A stretch of DNA of 54,990 nucleotides from Gemmatimonadota bacterium (GCA_021324635.1 JAJPIS010000078.1:1-54990); one strand, 5' to 3'. Numbered from the stretch's first letter, positions 34,775 through 44,974 are shown. Notes: generated from the letters alone by a model not told the origin. Numbers and translations are program-made.

Positions 34775-35956
34775 ATGCTGTCGCCCGAGGGGCTTCCCGC
34801 GATTCAGGCCGCACTCGACGCGGCCGACCTCGATGGCTGGCTCCTCTACGACTTCAGGGGTGCCAATCCGATCGCCGCCGGCATTCTTCAGCTCGACGGG
34901 CTCGTGACCCGCCGCGTGTTCGCGTATCTCCCGCGGCACGGGACACCCACGGCCGTGACCCACGCCATCGAGCAGGGCCCGTGGTCGAAGTGGCCGAGCG
35001 CCTGGCCGCGGGTCGTCTACAGCAGTTGGCGTGAGCTCGAGGCCGCGGTGAGCGGCCTCGTCCGCGGCCGGCGGGTCGCCATGGAGTACTCGCCGGGCGA
35101 TGCCGTCCCGTACGTGGATCGCGTCCCGGCCGGTGTGCTGGAGATGGTGCGCGCGGCCGGCGCCGAGGTGCGCTCGTCGGGCGAGCTGGTGAGTCGATTC
35201 TACGCCGTGTGGACCGCCGGCCAGCTCGCCGCGCACCGGCGCGCGGCGACCCGGATCGCCGAGATCGGCCAGGAGGCGCAGCGCCGGGCCGGCGCGGCGG
35301 CGCGGCGCGGCGAGCCGGTGACCGAGTGGGAACTCCAGCAGTGGATCCTCGATCAGTTTCGCCGCGCGGGGCTGGAGACGCTCGATCCCCCGATCGTCGC
35401 CATCGGCCCGCACGCCGCCAACCCGCACTACGCGCCCGGCGAGGCGTCGTCGGCACAGATCCGGTCGGGGGATGTCCTGCTCGTCGACCTCTGGGCCCGC
35501 GAACCGGGCGAGCCGTTCGCCGATCAGACCTGGATGGCCGTCGTGGGGACGGCGGCCGACGAGCGGACGAGCGCCGTCTGGAGCGCCGTGCGGGATGCCC
35601 GCGACGCGGCGATCGCGCTCCTGCGCGAGCGCGCGGCGGCCGGCCGCCCGGTGCGCGGCGCCGAGGTCGACGACGCGGCGCGGGGCGTGATCGAGTCGAG
35701 GGGCTTCGGCCGCTACTTCGTGCACCGCACGGGGCACTCCATCGATCCCCGCGACCTGCACGGCTCCGGCCCGCACATCGACAACCTCGAGTCCCGGGAG
35801 GAGCGCGTGCTCACGCCGGGTGTGGCGTTCTCGATCGAGCCCGGCATCTACATCCCCGACGTGCTCGGCGCGCGCAGCGAGGTGAACGTGATCATGGCCG
35901 ACGGCGAGGCGATCGTCACCCCTGACGACTACCAGCGCGAGCTGCCCGTCGTCTGA
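34775..35956 (+). CDS. M24-family metallopeptidase (Xaa-Pro aminopeptidase-like)
   Basis: A 393-aa pita-bread-fold peptidase. All five dinuclear metal ligands are visible: Asp in LLVDLWARE, Asp in FADQTWMAVVG, His in HRTGHSIDPRDLHG, Glu in SIEPGIYIPDV and Glu in ARSEVNVIM. The N-terminal creatinase-like domain spans residues 1-150 (LDGWLLYDFRGANPIA). It is therefore probably an active cytoplasmic proline-specific aminopeptidase or dipeptidase. The ATG lies 2 bp after the V4R-like stop. It converges with the GH18-like gene over a 23-bp gap that holds a hairpin. Confidence 0.88.
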   Translation: MLSPEGLPAIQAALDAADLDGWLLYDFRGANPIAAGILQLDGLVTRRVFAYLPRHGTPTAVTHAIEQGPWSKWPSAWPRVVYSSWRELEAAVSGLVRGRRVAMEYSPGDAVPYVDRVPAGVLEMVRAAGAEVRSSGELVSRFYAVWTAGQLAAHRRAATRIAEIGQEAQRRAGAAARRGEPVTEWELQQWILDQFRRAGLETLDPPIVAIGPHAANPHYAPGEASSAQIRSGDVLLVDLWAREPGEPFADQTWMAVVGTAADERTSAVWSAVRDARDAAIALLRERAAAGRPVRGAEVDDAARGVIESRGFGRYFVHRTGHSIDPRDLHGSGPHIDNLESREERVLTPGVAFSIEPGIYIPDVLGARSEVNVIMADGEAIVTPDDYQRELPVV

Positions 35957-35962
35957 TCGGGT

Positions 35963-35978
35963 GGCGGCCGGCGCCGCC
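35963..35978. terminator. Bidirectional hairpin between convergent M24 and GH18-like genes
   Basis: GGCGGC, a 4-nt loop and GCCGCC form a 6-bp stem centred in the 23-bp gap. There are no T-runs. Confidence 0.4.
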
Positions 35979-35979
35979 C

Positions 35980-37038
35980 CTACCGGGATCCCGCGCCGCC
36001 GCGATCCCAGATCCGCGGATCCTCCAACCCGAGCCGCCAGATCGCCACGCGCCGGACGCCGGCGGCATCGACCGTCCGCTCGAGCGTGCGGAGCTGCTCC
36101 GCGTCGCCCACCCAGCCCTGGGCCGAGTCCGGCCGGACGAAGTGCAGCATGCCCGACGCCGCATCGCGTGTCAGCCGAACGCCACCGTCGGCGGCCAGGC
36201 GCTCGGCATCGGCGAAGCTGAGCACCGCGGCCGGCGCCGGCGCCTTCCACAGATAGCCGTACGACGGGAGCGCGGCCACCAATCGGCTCGCCCCGGACCG
36301 CGCGGTGCGGATCGCCAGCGCCGCCCGCACCCACGCCGGGGACGCGATCGGCCCGGGCGCGCCGGTCGCCCAGTGCTCGTCGTAGAGCATGAGGAGGAGC
36401 AGATCGGCGGCCCGGAGCCGGCGCTCGGCAAACACGATCGTGTCCGTCGGGACGACCGCGATCGTGACCGGCCGCACCCCGTGGCGGTGCGACGAGTCGG
36501 CGATCGCGGTGACGACGGTGGCGAGCGCGGTCGTATCGAGCGGCGTGAGCCCCTCGAAGTCGAGCACGAGCCCCGCGTACCCACTGTCGGAGGCCAGGCG
36601 CGCCAGCGCGCCCGCCGTCCGGCCGCGCAGCGCCCCGTCGGCCGCCAGCCGTGCGATCAGCTCCGGATGGAACCGGTCCCGCGCGTACGTCGTGACGAGA
36701 GCGAAGCGTCGTGGGCGACCGGGGACGTGCATCGTGTCGGGATAGACCGCCGTGGGCAGCGCGGTCACCGTATCGAGGCGTAGCCATCCGGAGACGATGA
36801 CGTCCAGGGCGCCTCCATGCTGCGCGACCGTGGCGGCGCTCCGCGGATCCCATGGTGCGGTGAATCCCCACAGCTCCCGGGCGGACGGACGCGCGCGGAG
36901 CGGCGGTCGGCGCGGCACGCTCGCGATCACCGCGAGCCCCATCCCGGTGGCCAGGAGCGCCGGAACGCACGCCCGCGCGACGCGCGCACGAGCGATGCGC
37001 CCGAGCATATATTTCGCGCCGCCATGGGCCACCGACAT
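35980..37038 (-). CDS. GH18-like glycosidase domain protein, exported
   Basis: A 352-aa protein with an N-terminal export signal or anchor (ARACVPALLATGMGLAVIASV, ending near residue 43) and a TIM-barrel similar to glycoside hydrolase 18 enzymes of the YaaH type. The catalytic strand is YAGLVLDFEGL, keeping the D-x-E core of the DxxDxDxE motif. LLLLMLYDEHW matches the substrate-binding strand, and RVAIWRLGLEDPRIW is the usual last strand. Peptidoglycan or chitin-like glycans are plausible substrates. The ATG at 37038 is favoured by a TATACT box ending 8 nt upstream; an ATG at 37008 is the shorter alternative. Confidence 0.72.
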   Translation of the reverse strand: MSVAHGGAKYMLGRIARARVARACVPALLATGMGLAVIASVPRRPPLRARPSARELWGFTAPWDPRSAATVAQHGGALDVIVSGWLRLDTVTALPTAVYPDTMHVPGRPRRFALVTTYARDRFHPELIARLAADGALRGRTAGALARLASDSGYAGLVLDFEGLTPLDTTALATVVTAIADSSHRHGVRPVTIAVVPTDTIVFAERRLRAADLLLLMLYDEHWATGAPGPIASPAWVRAALAIRTARSGASRLVAALPSYGYLWKAPAPAAVLSFADAERLAADGGVRLTRDAASGMLHFVRPDSAQGWVGDAEQLRTLERTVDAAGVRRVAIWRLGLEDPRIWDRGGAGSR

Positions 37039-37046
37039 GTCGTTCA

Positions 37047-37052
37047 AGTATA
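37047..37052 (-). promoter_or_regulatory. -10 box (TATACT), leaderless, for the GH18-like gene
   Basis: TATACT on the minus strand ends 8 nt before the ATG at 37038. Confidence 0.5.
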
Positions 37053-37122
37053 GGCGACGCGACCGGCGCGGCGCACGAGCGTTACTCCGAGCACCAGCCC
37101 CTCGTCCCCGGGCGTGGCTCGC

Positions 37123-37995
37123 ATGACATGGCGGTCGCCGCGCGGCCGCACGACGCCGGTCGCAGTCCTCATCGCCGCGCTCGCCAGCTCACTCGCCTGC
37201 TCCCGCGCCGATTCCCAGCGCGCCGATTCCGCGCCCCCGCCGGCCGGCATCCGCGCTCGGGGCGCCGGGGCCGCGCGTGCGGCGCTCGTCCCGACCCTCG
37301 AGGGCCTGGGAACCGGCGAGACCTACCGGACGATCCGACTCGAGGCAACCGGCCGGATCACCGGGACCGTCGAATTCGATGGGCCGGCGCCGATCGACTC
37401 GGTCGTGCATCCGAGCGTCGACGCCGACGTCTGCGGCCAATCGCTCGTCGACATCAGCGTCGAGCACCGCGGGCCGCGGCTGGCGAACGCGGTCGTCTGG
37501 CTGGACGGCGTGACGGCGGGGAAGAGCCGCCCGCTCGTGCGCCGGTACGAGATCACCACCGAGGGCTGCCGGCTCATCCCTCGCGTGCAGGCAGCGCTCG
37601 CCGGCGGTACGCTCGATGTGCGGAACGCCGATGCGGCGCTCCACCGCACCGACTTCCTTCGGGCGTCGACCGACGTGCGCCTCGCCTCCGTGCCCGAGAC
37701 CGAGGCGGGGGCCGTCGTCCCCACGCGCGCCGTCCTCGCGGCTCCGGGGCTCGTCGAGGTCCGCTGCGCCCAGCATCCGTGGTCACGTGGCTGGATCTTC
37801 GTCTTCGGCCAGCCCTACTTCACGACCACTGACGTCAACGGCGGCTTCGCGATCGACTCCGTCCCGCCTGGCCGCTACCGGCTCACCGTCTGGCACGAGC
37901 GCTTCGGCGCGCGCAGCGACAGCGTGACCGTGTCCGCGGGCGGTGAGGCGCGCGTGGCGATCCGTCTCACACCGGCTCGGACGCCAGCCCTCTGA
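37123..37995 (+). CDS. Lipoprotein with carboxypeptidase-regulatory/cupredoxin-like domains
   Basis: A 290-aa exported protein with a basic start, a hydrophobic stretch and the lipobox LASSLAC (Cys26), so probably a lipoprotein. After a Pro/Ala linker comes a domain with ITGTVEFDGPAPID, SVDADVCGQSLVDIS and LANAVVWLDGV, as in proteins annotated carboxypeptidase-regulatory-like or methylamine-utilisation-like. It ends with VRCAQHPWSRGWIFVFGQPYFTTTDVNGGFAIDSVPPGRYRLTVWHE, which has His and Cys residues suggestive of a cupredoxin-like site. Function unknown. A GTG three codons upstream is possible. Its last 29 bp overlap the convergent ABC exporter gene. Confidence 0.7.
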   Translation: MTWRSPRGRTTPVAVLIAALASSLACSRADSQRADSAPPPAGIRARGAGAARAALVPTLEGLGTGETYRTIRLEATGRITGTVEFDGPAPIDSVVHPSVDADVCGQSLVDISVEHRGPRLANAVVWLDGVTAGKSRPLVRRYEITTEGCRLIPRVQAALAGGTLDVRNADAALHRTDFLRASTDVRLASVPETEAGAVVPTRAVLAAPGLVEVRCAQHPWSRGWIFVFGQPYFTTTDVNGGFAIDSVPPGRYRLTVWHERFGARSDSVTVSAGGEARVAIRLTPARTPAL

Positions 37996-39922
37996 ACTGT
38001 CCCCGGTAGAGCCGGGCGTACGTCCCCTCGCTCGCGAGGAGCGCCGCGTGCGTGCCCTCCTCGACGATGTGCCCGCGGTCGAGCACCAGCAGGCGGTCCG
38101 CGCGGAGCACGGTGCTCAACCGGTGGGCGATGATGAGCGTCGACCGCCCGCGGAGCAGCTCTTCCATCGCCTGCTCGACGAGCCGCTCGCTCTCGTTGTC
38201 GAGACTCGACGTCGCTTCATCGAGGACGACCACGGCCGGGTCCTTGAGGAAGACGCGGGCGATCGCGAGGCGCTGGCGCTGTCCCCCGGACAGCTTCACC
38301 CCGCGCTCGCCGACGCGGGTGCCGAACCCGTCGGGCAGCCGCTCGATGAACTCGAGGGCGTGCGCGGCCCGCGCCGCGGCCATGATCTCGTCGTCGGTGG
38401 CGTCGGCGCGGGGGTAGGCGATGTTGTCGCGCACCGTGCCGCTGAACAGCGCCGGCTCCTGCGGCACGATCCCGATCGACCCGCGGAGGTCGGCGAACGA
38501 CAGGTGCCGCACGTCATGGCCGTCGAGGGTGATCCGCCCGCTCGTCACGTCCCAGAAGCGTGGGAGGAGCGAGGCGATGGTCGTCTTGCCGGCGCCCGAC
38601 GGACCGACGAGCGCGACGACCTCGCCCGGCGCGATGGTGAGCGACACATCGCGGAGCACGTCGGGTAGCTCCGGCGCATACCGGAAGGTCACCCGCTCGA
38701 AGGCGACGGCGCCCCGGACCGGGCGGGCAAGCAGCTCCGGCGAGTCCGGCTCGGCGACCGTCGGCGATGTGCCCAGCAGCTCGAAGACACGCGAGGCCGC
38801 CCCGACCGCCTCCTGATAGCTGCCGAAGAGCGATGCGAGCGAGCCGATCGCGAGTGCCACGTACATGGCATAGAGCAGGAACTGCACGAAGCCGCCCGGC
38901 GTCAGCTCCTTCTGGAGCACGAGCTGCCCGCCCTGCCAGAGGATGACAACCACCCCGGCGAACGCGATGAAGCCGACCACGCCGAAGAAGAGGGCGCGGA
39001 GGAAGGCCCGGTGCACCGCGGCCGCCACCACCTCCCGCAGTTGATCCCGGAACCGCCGGGTCTCGCCCGCTTCCCGCACGAATCCCTGCACGGTGCGGAT
39101 CTGCGAGAACGCTTCGTCCGCCATCCCCATCGCCTCGGCGACCCGGTCCTGCACTCCCGTGCTCGCCCGCCGGAGCGACCGGCCGAACAGAAACGCCGCC
39201 GCGACGACGATCGGCGCGACCTCGAGCGTCGTGACCGCGAGCTGGCGGTGCGAGTACATCAGGAGCGCGACGCCGCCGATCACGAAGATGACCTGGCGCA
39301 CGAACTCCGACACGTACGTGTTGCCGACCGACTGGAGGATCGCCAGATCCGCCGACAACCGGCTCGTCAGCTCACCCGTCCGGCGCTCGGTGAAGAAGGC
39401 CGGGGACAGGCGAACGAGGTGCGCGAAGAGCTGCTCGCGGAGCTTCGCGATCACCCGCTCGGTGGTCGACGTGTTGATATAGACCTGGGCGAAGTTGAGC
39501 ACCCCCTGCACGGCGAACAGCGTCAGCATCCCCAACGCCAACTGGTTGAGGCGATGCCGGTCCTGCCGCTGGAATGCCGCGTCGAGCAGGTACTTCGCGA
39601 CGCCCGGGAAGATGAGCCCGACCGCGGCCGCCGCCAGCAGGAACACCGTCGCGAAGGCGAGGCGCCACCGGTACGGGCGGAGGAGCGGCAGCAGGTGGCC
39701 GAGGGGTCTGGGCGACGGGAGCCGCCGTGACCGGGCGCCCTGTGCCGGCACCGATGTGTCCGCGACCCGCGCGTCGCCGTTCGACGCTCCGACGCTCGCG
39801 CCCGCATGTGCGCCGCGATCGCCGTCCCCATCCGCGCCCTGTCCGACGCCCCCATCGCCAGCGGGTGCCGGCCGGCGCGTCCGCTCCGGCGGGCCGAGCG
39901 GTGCAGTGGGCGACGGGGTCAT
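37967..39922 (-). CDS. ABC exporter, fused permease and ATPase
   Basis: A 651-aa half-transporter with an N-terminal Pro/Gly/Ala-rich cytoplasmic tail of about 70 residues, six membrane segments and an ATPase domain: Walker A GPSGAGKTT, Q-loop VPQEPALFSG, signature LSGGQRQR, Walker B VVVLDEATSSLD and switch His in IAHRLSTV. The membrane part (LSPAFFTERRTGELTSRLSADLAILQ) matches lipid or multidrug exporters of MsbA/LmrA type. It differs clearly from the exporter at 7327-9288, so the two are not recent duplicates. It overlaps the convergent lipoprotein gene by 29 bp. GGAG sits next to the ATG, which is very close for a ribosome binding site. Confidence 0.86.
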   Translation of the reverse strand: MTPSPTAPLGPPERTRRPAPAGDGGVGQGADGDGDRGAHAGASVGASNGDARVADTSVPAQGARSRRLPSPRPLGHLLPLLRPYRWRLAFATVFLLAAAAVGLIFPGVAKYLLDAAFQRQDRHRLNQLALGMLTLFAVQGVLNFAQVYINTSTTERVIAKLREQLFAHLVRLSPAFFTERRTGELTSRLSADLAILQSVGNTYVSEFVRQVIFVIGGVALLMYSHRQLAVTTLEVAPIVVAAAFLFGRSLRRASTGVQDRVAEAMGMADEAFSQIRTVQGFVREAGETRRFRDQLREVVAAAVHRAFLRALFFGVVGFIAFAGVVVILWQGGQLVLQKELTPGGFVQFLLYAMYVALAIGSLASLFGSYQEAVGAASRVFELLGTSPTVAEPDSPELLARPVRGAVAFERVTFRYAPELPDVLRDVSLTIAPGEVVALVGPSGAGKTTIASLLPRFWDVTSGRITLDGHDVRHLSFADLRGSIGIVPQEPALFSGTVRDNIAYPRADATDDEIMAAARAAHALEFIERLPDGFGTRVGERGVKLSGGQRQRLAIARVFLKDPAVVVLDEATSSLDNESERLVEQAMEELLRGRSTLIIAHRLSTVLRADRLLVLDRGHIVEEGTHAALLASEGTYARLYRGQFRGLASEPV

Positions 39923-39948
39923 CTCCGCCCCGGTCGCCGAAGGCGGGG

Positions 39949-40964
<1,016 letters not shown>

Positions 40965-40968
<4 letters not shown>

Positions 40969-41924
40969 GCGACCGCCTCGGTCGGGACGGCGATGGACGG
41001 CCGCGAGCGGGCGGCTGCCCCGACGGCGCCGCGATAGGCGAGCGCCGCGAGCGCGAAGACGACGACCCACAGGAATGTTCCCACCGCCTGGTGCAGCGAC
41101 TGGAGGATGGGGGGCAGCCCGAGCTCGACCAGGGCCGCGGCCACACCGACCTGGAGCAGCACGACCCCGACGGCGAGCACGGCTGCACGCACGACCGCGG
41201 GCGGCTCCCGGCGGCGGACGACGCCGATGGCGACGCCCAGCAGGTGGAGGGTCAGGAGCATGGCGAGCACGCGGTGTACGATCTGCACGTCGAGCGCCGC
41301 GCCGCCGGTCAGGATGCCGTTCCGGCACCACGGGAACCCGCGGCACGACGGGGCAGCCCCCGGCACGTTCGCGGTGAGGGCACCGAGGACGACCGTCACG
41401 AACGCGAGCCCCGCGGCCGCGGCGGCCGCGCGCGCGACGCGCAGTGACGCCGCGCCCGTCCGCACCGTCTCCGCTCCGAGGGCCCCGGCCCGCTGCGCGG
41501 CGACGACCAGCACCGCCAGGGTCGCCATCGCGATCGTGTAGTGGACGGCAATGAGGTAGGGATTGGAGAGCGACAGCATCACGACCAGCATCCCGACGAC
41601 GGCTGCCGTGACCACGAGCGCGAGCGCGAGGATGGCGGGGCGGAGGACGCCGCCGGCACCGCCGACCCCCGGCTCGCGCCGGCGAGCCATGGCGAGCAGG
41701 ACCAGGGCGCACATCGTCGCCAGGAGGGTGGCCGCGAGATACCGGTGGGTGACTTCCACGGCCACCGTGTAGTTGCGCACCACGGGAACGAACGCGCCAT
41801 TGCAGTCCGGCCAGTGCTCCCCACACCCCATGCCCGAGCCCGAGATGCGGACGATCGCCCCGAAGACACTGTGCACGTACGCGAGCCCGAGCCCGAGCAG
41901 CGCCACGCGTCGCAGCGCGGTCAT
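40965..41924 (-). CDS. ctaA: Heme A synthase (COX15/CtaA family)
   Basis: Oxidises the methyl group at C8 of heme O to the formyl group of heme A. The 319-aa membrane protein has eight segments and the family heme ligands and loops: GAIVRISGSGMGCGEHWPDCNGAFVP, VEVTHRYLAA, VHYTIAMATL, the paired cysteines in APSCRGFPWCRNG, VQIVHRVLAMLLTLH and LQSLHQAVGTFLW. Both the CtaA-type Cys pair and all four His are present. It overlaps the COX2-like gene and ctaB by 4 bp each, so heme A supply is coupled to a small oxidase-like membrane protein. Confidence 0.93.
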
Positions 41925-42214
41925 GCGGGTCCCGTGAGCGACGCGGCCGTGTGCATCACGTGCCAGGTCCAGAGGAAGACGAGCACGAGCACGAGCCCGG
42001 GCGCACAGGCCCACACGAGCTCGCGCCCGATGGGCCCCTCCCGACCGCCCATTGGGGTCGCCTCGCGGTCGGTCGCCTCGCCAGCATCGGTCGGCGGCGT
42101 CCCCCGTCCGGGCGCGGTGCCGCCGGTGACCACCGCGCGCACGATCGCGGCCTGGGCGACGGCGCAGGCGGCGACCGCGAGCCAGAACGCCGTGAGAGCG
42201 GTCAACGAGGGCAT
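41921..42214 (-). CDS. Small two-TM protein resembling the membrane hairpin of cytochrome oxidase subunit II
   Basis: A 97-aa protein with two membrane segments: residues 4-27 (LTALTAFWLAVAACAVAQAAIVRAV) and about 66-88 (ELVWACAPGLVLVLVFLWTWHVM). The second closely resembles the subunit II helix that follows an E-x-x-W motif. The linker is charged and glycine-rich. The CuA-binding cupredoxin domain that should follow is missing; the protein stops eight residues later. It is first in the ctaA-ctaB operon and overlaps ctaA by 4 bp. It may be a stub or an assembly factor. A weak TACATC box lies 9 nt upstream of the ATG. Confidence 0.65.
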   Translation of the reverse strand: MPSLTALTAFWLAVAACAVAQAAIVRAVVTGGTAPGRGTPPTDAGEATDREATPMGGREGPIGRELVWACAPGLVLVLVFLWTWHVMHTAASLTGPA

Positions 42215-42307
42215 CCGGCGAAAGATGTACGGGGCCGACGCGGCGTGCCATGCCGCCGGCACTGCCGAGCGATGCGGCGAGAGGTGGTGCGGCGGACGAC
42301 ACCGCAG

Positions 42308-42313
42308 TACCAT
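42308..42313 (+). promoter_or_regulatory. Candidate -10 box (TACCAT), leaderless, for the permease fusion
   Basis: TACCAT ends 6 nt before the ATG at 42320. It is a weak match that fits the spacing of the other leaderless genes. Confidence 0.35.
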
Positions 42314-42319
42314 AGCACG

Positions 42320-44929
42320 ATGAGCGTGCCGGCTTCGCCGCCCTCGCCGCCCTCGTCGTCGGTTCCCACGCCGCTCCGGCCATCGGGCGTCGCGACGGCG
42401 TCGGCCCGCTCGCGAGATCCGCGGGACGGCCCCGCTGTCGGGCCGGGCCCATCGGACGCCGGGTCCCGCGGCCTCGCGCGCCGGCTCGGCCTCTGGAGCG
42501 CCGCCGCCGTGCTCGTGGGCTCGACGATCGGGTCCGGGATCTTCCGCTCGCCCGCCGGGATCGCCGGCCGCCTTCCCGGCCCGCTCCCCATGCTCTCGGT
42601 CTGGGTGATGGGAGGGGTGTTCGCCCTCTGCGGGGCGCTCACGCTGGCGGAGGTGGCCGGCGCGCTCCCCGAGACGGGCGGGCTCTACGTCTTCATCCGC
42701 GAAGGATGGGGTCGCCTCCCGGCGTTCCTCTTCGGCTGGGCCGAACTGTCCGTGATCCGTGCGGCGGCGCTCGGGGCCGTGTCGACGACGTGCGCCGAGT
42801 ACGCCTTCCGGCTCGTCGGCCGCGACCCGGCGGCGCCGCCCAACGTCGCGCCGGTGCACTACGCGGCGGCGCTGGCGATCGCCCTCACGGCCTTCTTCAA
42901 TTACCGCGGGCTCCGCTGGGGCTCGCTGGTGCAGAACACCACCGCCGTCGCCAAGTACGGCGGGCTCCTGTTCATCGTCATCGTCGCGCTCGCCTTCGGC
43001 TTCGGGTCCGGGCGAGCGGCCGGCCACTTCGCGCCGGTCGCGCCGCCCGGCAGCTTCGCGATCGCCCCGTTTGGACTCGCGCTCGTGAGTGCCCTCTGGG
43101 CCTTCGATGGCTGGGCGGACCTGAGCTTCGTCGCGGGCGAGGTCGCCGATCCGCGTGTCAACCTACCGAAGGCGCTCATCGGCGGCACGCTGGCGGTGAT
43201 CGTGATCTACCTGCTCGCCAACGTCGCCTATCTGGCCGTCCTTCCGGTCGACCAGATCGCGCACTCCAAGCTCGTCGCGGCCGACGTGGCGCAGGTGGCA
43301 CTCGGCACGGGCGGTGCCATCTTCGTCGCCGCCACGGTCGTGCTGTCGGCCTTCGGGACGCTCAACGGCTCGCTCCTCACCAGCCCGCGCATCTTCTTCG
43401 CCATGGCCGCCGATGGCCTCCTCGTGCGCCGGGTCGCGGCGGTCCATCCGCGCTACGGGACGCCGTACGTCGCGATCCTCCTCTCGGCGGCGCTCGGCAT
43501 CATCTTCGTCCTGACGCGCACCTTCGAGCAGCTCGCCGACACCTTCGTGACGGCGATCGTTCCGTTCTACGCGCTCGGCGTCGCGTCGGTCTTCATGCTG
43601 CGGCGGCAGCGCGGCTACGATCCGCCGTTCCGCGTGCCCGGGTACCCCTACGTCCCGGCGCTGTTCGTGCTCGCCACGGTCTACCTCCTCGTCAACTCGC
43701 TGCTCGATCCGAGCAGTCGTTGGCCGACGGCCGCCGTGCTGGCCGTGGTCCTGGCAGGCATCCCGTTGTATCGCGTGGCGGCTCGCCGTGCCGGCCCGGC
43801 CGGCGGAGGACGGACGATCGTGGGCGTGGCGCTCGCCGTCGCCCTGAGCGCCGGTGGTGTCCACCGCCTGTCCGCCCAGGCGCCCACGGCCGCACAGCCC
43901 GCGCCGCCCCAACAGCCCGCGCAGGCGACGCAGGCGACGCCGACCACGCCGCCGGCCGCGGATTCCGCCCGCGGCGTGCGGGCGGCCGGCTCCCGCGCGC
44001 GGAGCCGAGCGCACGCGGGGCACGCGACCACGGCCAGGGCCACTACCTCACATGCGGCGCACGGCGCGCACCCGATGAGCCGCCACCGGCTGCGCGCCGC
44101 GTACCCCGACTCGGTGCTCGAGACGATGTGGCCGGTCAAGGGCCCGGCGCCGCTCCCCGGCGCGCTGCTCCCGGGCAATCGCATCGTCGCGTACTACGGG
44201 AATCCGCTCTCCAAGCGGATGGGGATCCTCGGCCAGATCCCACCCGACTCGATGCTCAACCGCCTCGCCGCGGAGGTCCGGGCCTATGCGGCGGCCGACA
44301 CGGCCAGGCACGTCGTGCCGGCGCTCGACCTGATCGTGAGCGTCGCGCAGGCCGCCCCCGGCACCGACGGCAAGTATCGGCTCCGCATGCCCGACACGCT
44401 CATCAAGCGCGTCGCGGGCTGGGCCGACCGCGCGCACGCGCTGCTCTTCCTCGACGTGCAGACCGGGCGGAGCACGGTGGCCGCCGAGCTCAAGCCGCTG
44501 CTCCCGTACCTCCAGCGGCCGTCGGTGCACCTCGCGCTCGACCCCGAGTTCTCGATGCTGCCCGGGAAGGTTCCGGGTCGCGTGATCGGCACCATGGATG
44601 CCGCGGCCGTGAACGACGCCGTCGCGACGCTCGCCGGCCTCGTCGAGAGCTATCATCTGCCGCCCAAGGTGCTCGTGGTCCATCGCTTCACGCGGCCCAT
44701 GCTCCGGCAAGCGAGCGCGATCCGCCTCGACCCGCGGGTGCAGGTGGTGATCGACATGGACGGCTTCGGGCCCGAGTGGATGAAGCGCGATTCCTATCGC
44801 GCCTACGTCGCCTCGGAACCGGTGCAGTACACCGGGTTCAAGCTGTTCTACAAGAACGACAAGCCCGTGATGTCCCCGCGCCAGGTCGTCGGGCTCATCC
44901 CGTCCCCGCTCTTCATCATGTTCCAGTAG
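42320..44929 (+). CDS. APC-family amino-acid permease fused to a C-terminal exported domain
   Basis: An 869-aa protein in two parts. Residues 50-495 are a 12-segment amino acid/polyamine permease: GSTIGSGIFRSPAGIAG at the first helix, TLAEVAGALPETGGLYVFIREGWG, FFNYRGLRWGS, LWAFDGWADLSFVAGEV and FGTLNGSLLTSPRIFFAMAADG. Residues 499-516 form a further hydrophobic segment resembling a signal peptide, then a Pro/Ala/Gln linker and a 280-residue domain (MWPVKGPAPLPGALLPGNRIVAYYGN to the end) that I do not recognise. Since a 12-segment permease ends in the cytoplasm, the extra segment would put this domain in the periplasm. There is no stop codon between the parts. An internal GTG near 43820 could start a separate exported protein. 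Confidence 0.8.
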   Translation: MSVPASPPSPPSSSVPTPLRPSGVATASARSRDPRDGPAVGPGPSDAGSRGLARRLGLWSAAAVLVGSTIGSGIFRSPAGIAGRLPGPLPMLSVWVMGGVFALCGALTLAEVAGALPETGGLYVFIREGWGRLPAFLFGWAELSVIRAAALGAVSTTCAEYAFRLVGRDPAAPPNVAPVHYAAALAIALTAFFNYRGLRWGSLVQNTTAVAKYGGLLFIVIVALAFGFGSGRAAGHFAPVAPPGSFAIAPFGLALVSALWAFDGWADLSFVAGEVADPRVNLPKALIGGTLAVIVIYLLANVAYLAVLPVDQIAHSKLVAADVAQVALGTGGAIFVAATVVLSAFGTLNGSLLTSPRIFFAMAADGLLVRRVAAVHPRYGTPYVAILLSAALGIIFVLTRTFEQLADTFVTAIVPFYALGVASVFMLRRQRGYDPPFRVPGYPYVPALFVLATVYLLVNSLLDPSSRWPTAAVLAVVLAGIPLYRVAARRAGPAGGGRTIVGVALAVALSAGGVHRLSAQAPTAAQPAPPQQPAQATQATPTTPPAADSARGVRAAGSRARSRAHAGHATTARATTSHAAHGAHPMSRHRLRAAYPDSVLETMWPVKGPAPLPGALLPGNRIVAYYGNPLSKRMGILGQIPPDSMLNRLAAEVRAYAAADTARHVVPALDLIVSVAQAAPGTDGKYRLRMPDTLIKRVAGWADRAHALLFLDVQTGRSTVAAELKPLLPYLQRPSVHLALDPEFSMLPGKVPGRVIGTMDAAAVNDAVATLAGLVESYHLPPKVLVVHRFTRPMLRQASAIRLDPRVQVVIDMDGFGPEWMKRDSYRAYVASEPVQYTGFKLFYKNDKPVMSPRQVVGLIPSPLFIMFQ

Positions 44930-44951
44930 CGACGGCCACCGCGGCCGTCGC
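44929..44951 (+). terminator. Hairpin terminator after the permease fusion gene
   Basis: A perfect 9-bp stem with a 5-nt loop starts on the last base of the TAG stop codon. It is followed by only a few T residues. Confidence 0.55.
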
Positions 44952-44974
44952 GGTTCCTGACGAGGTCACGTCCT

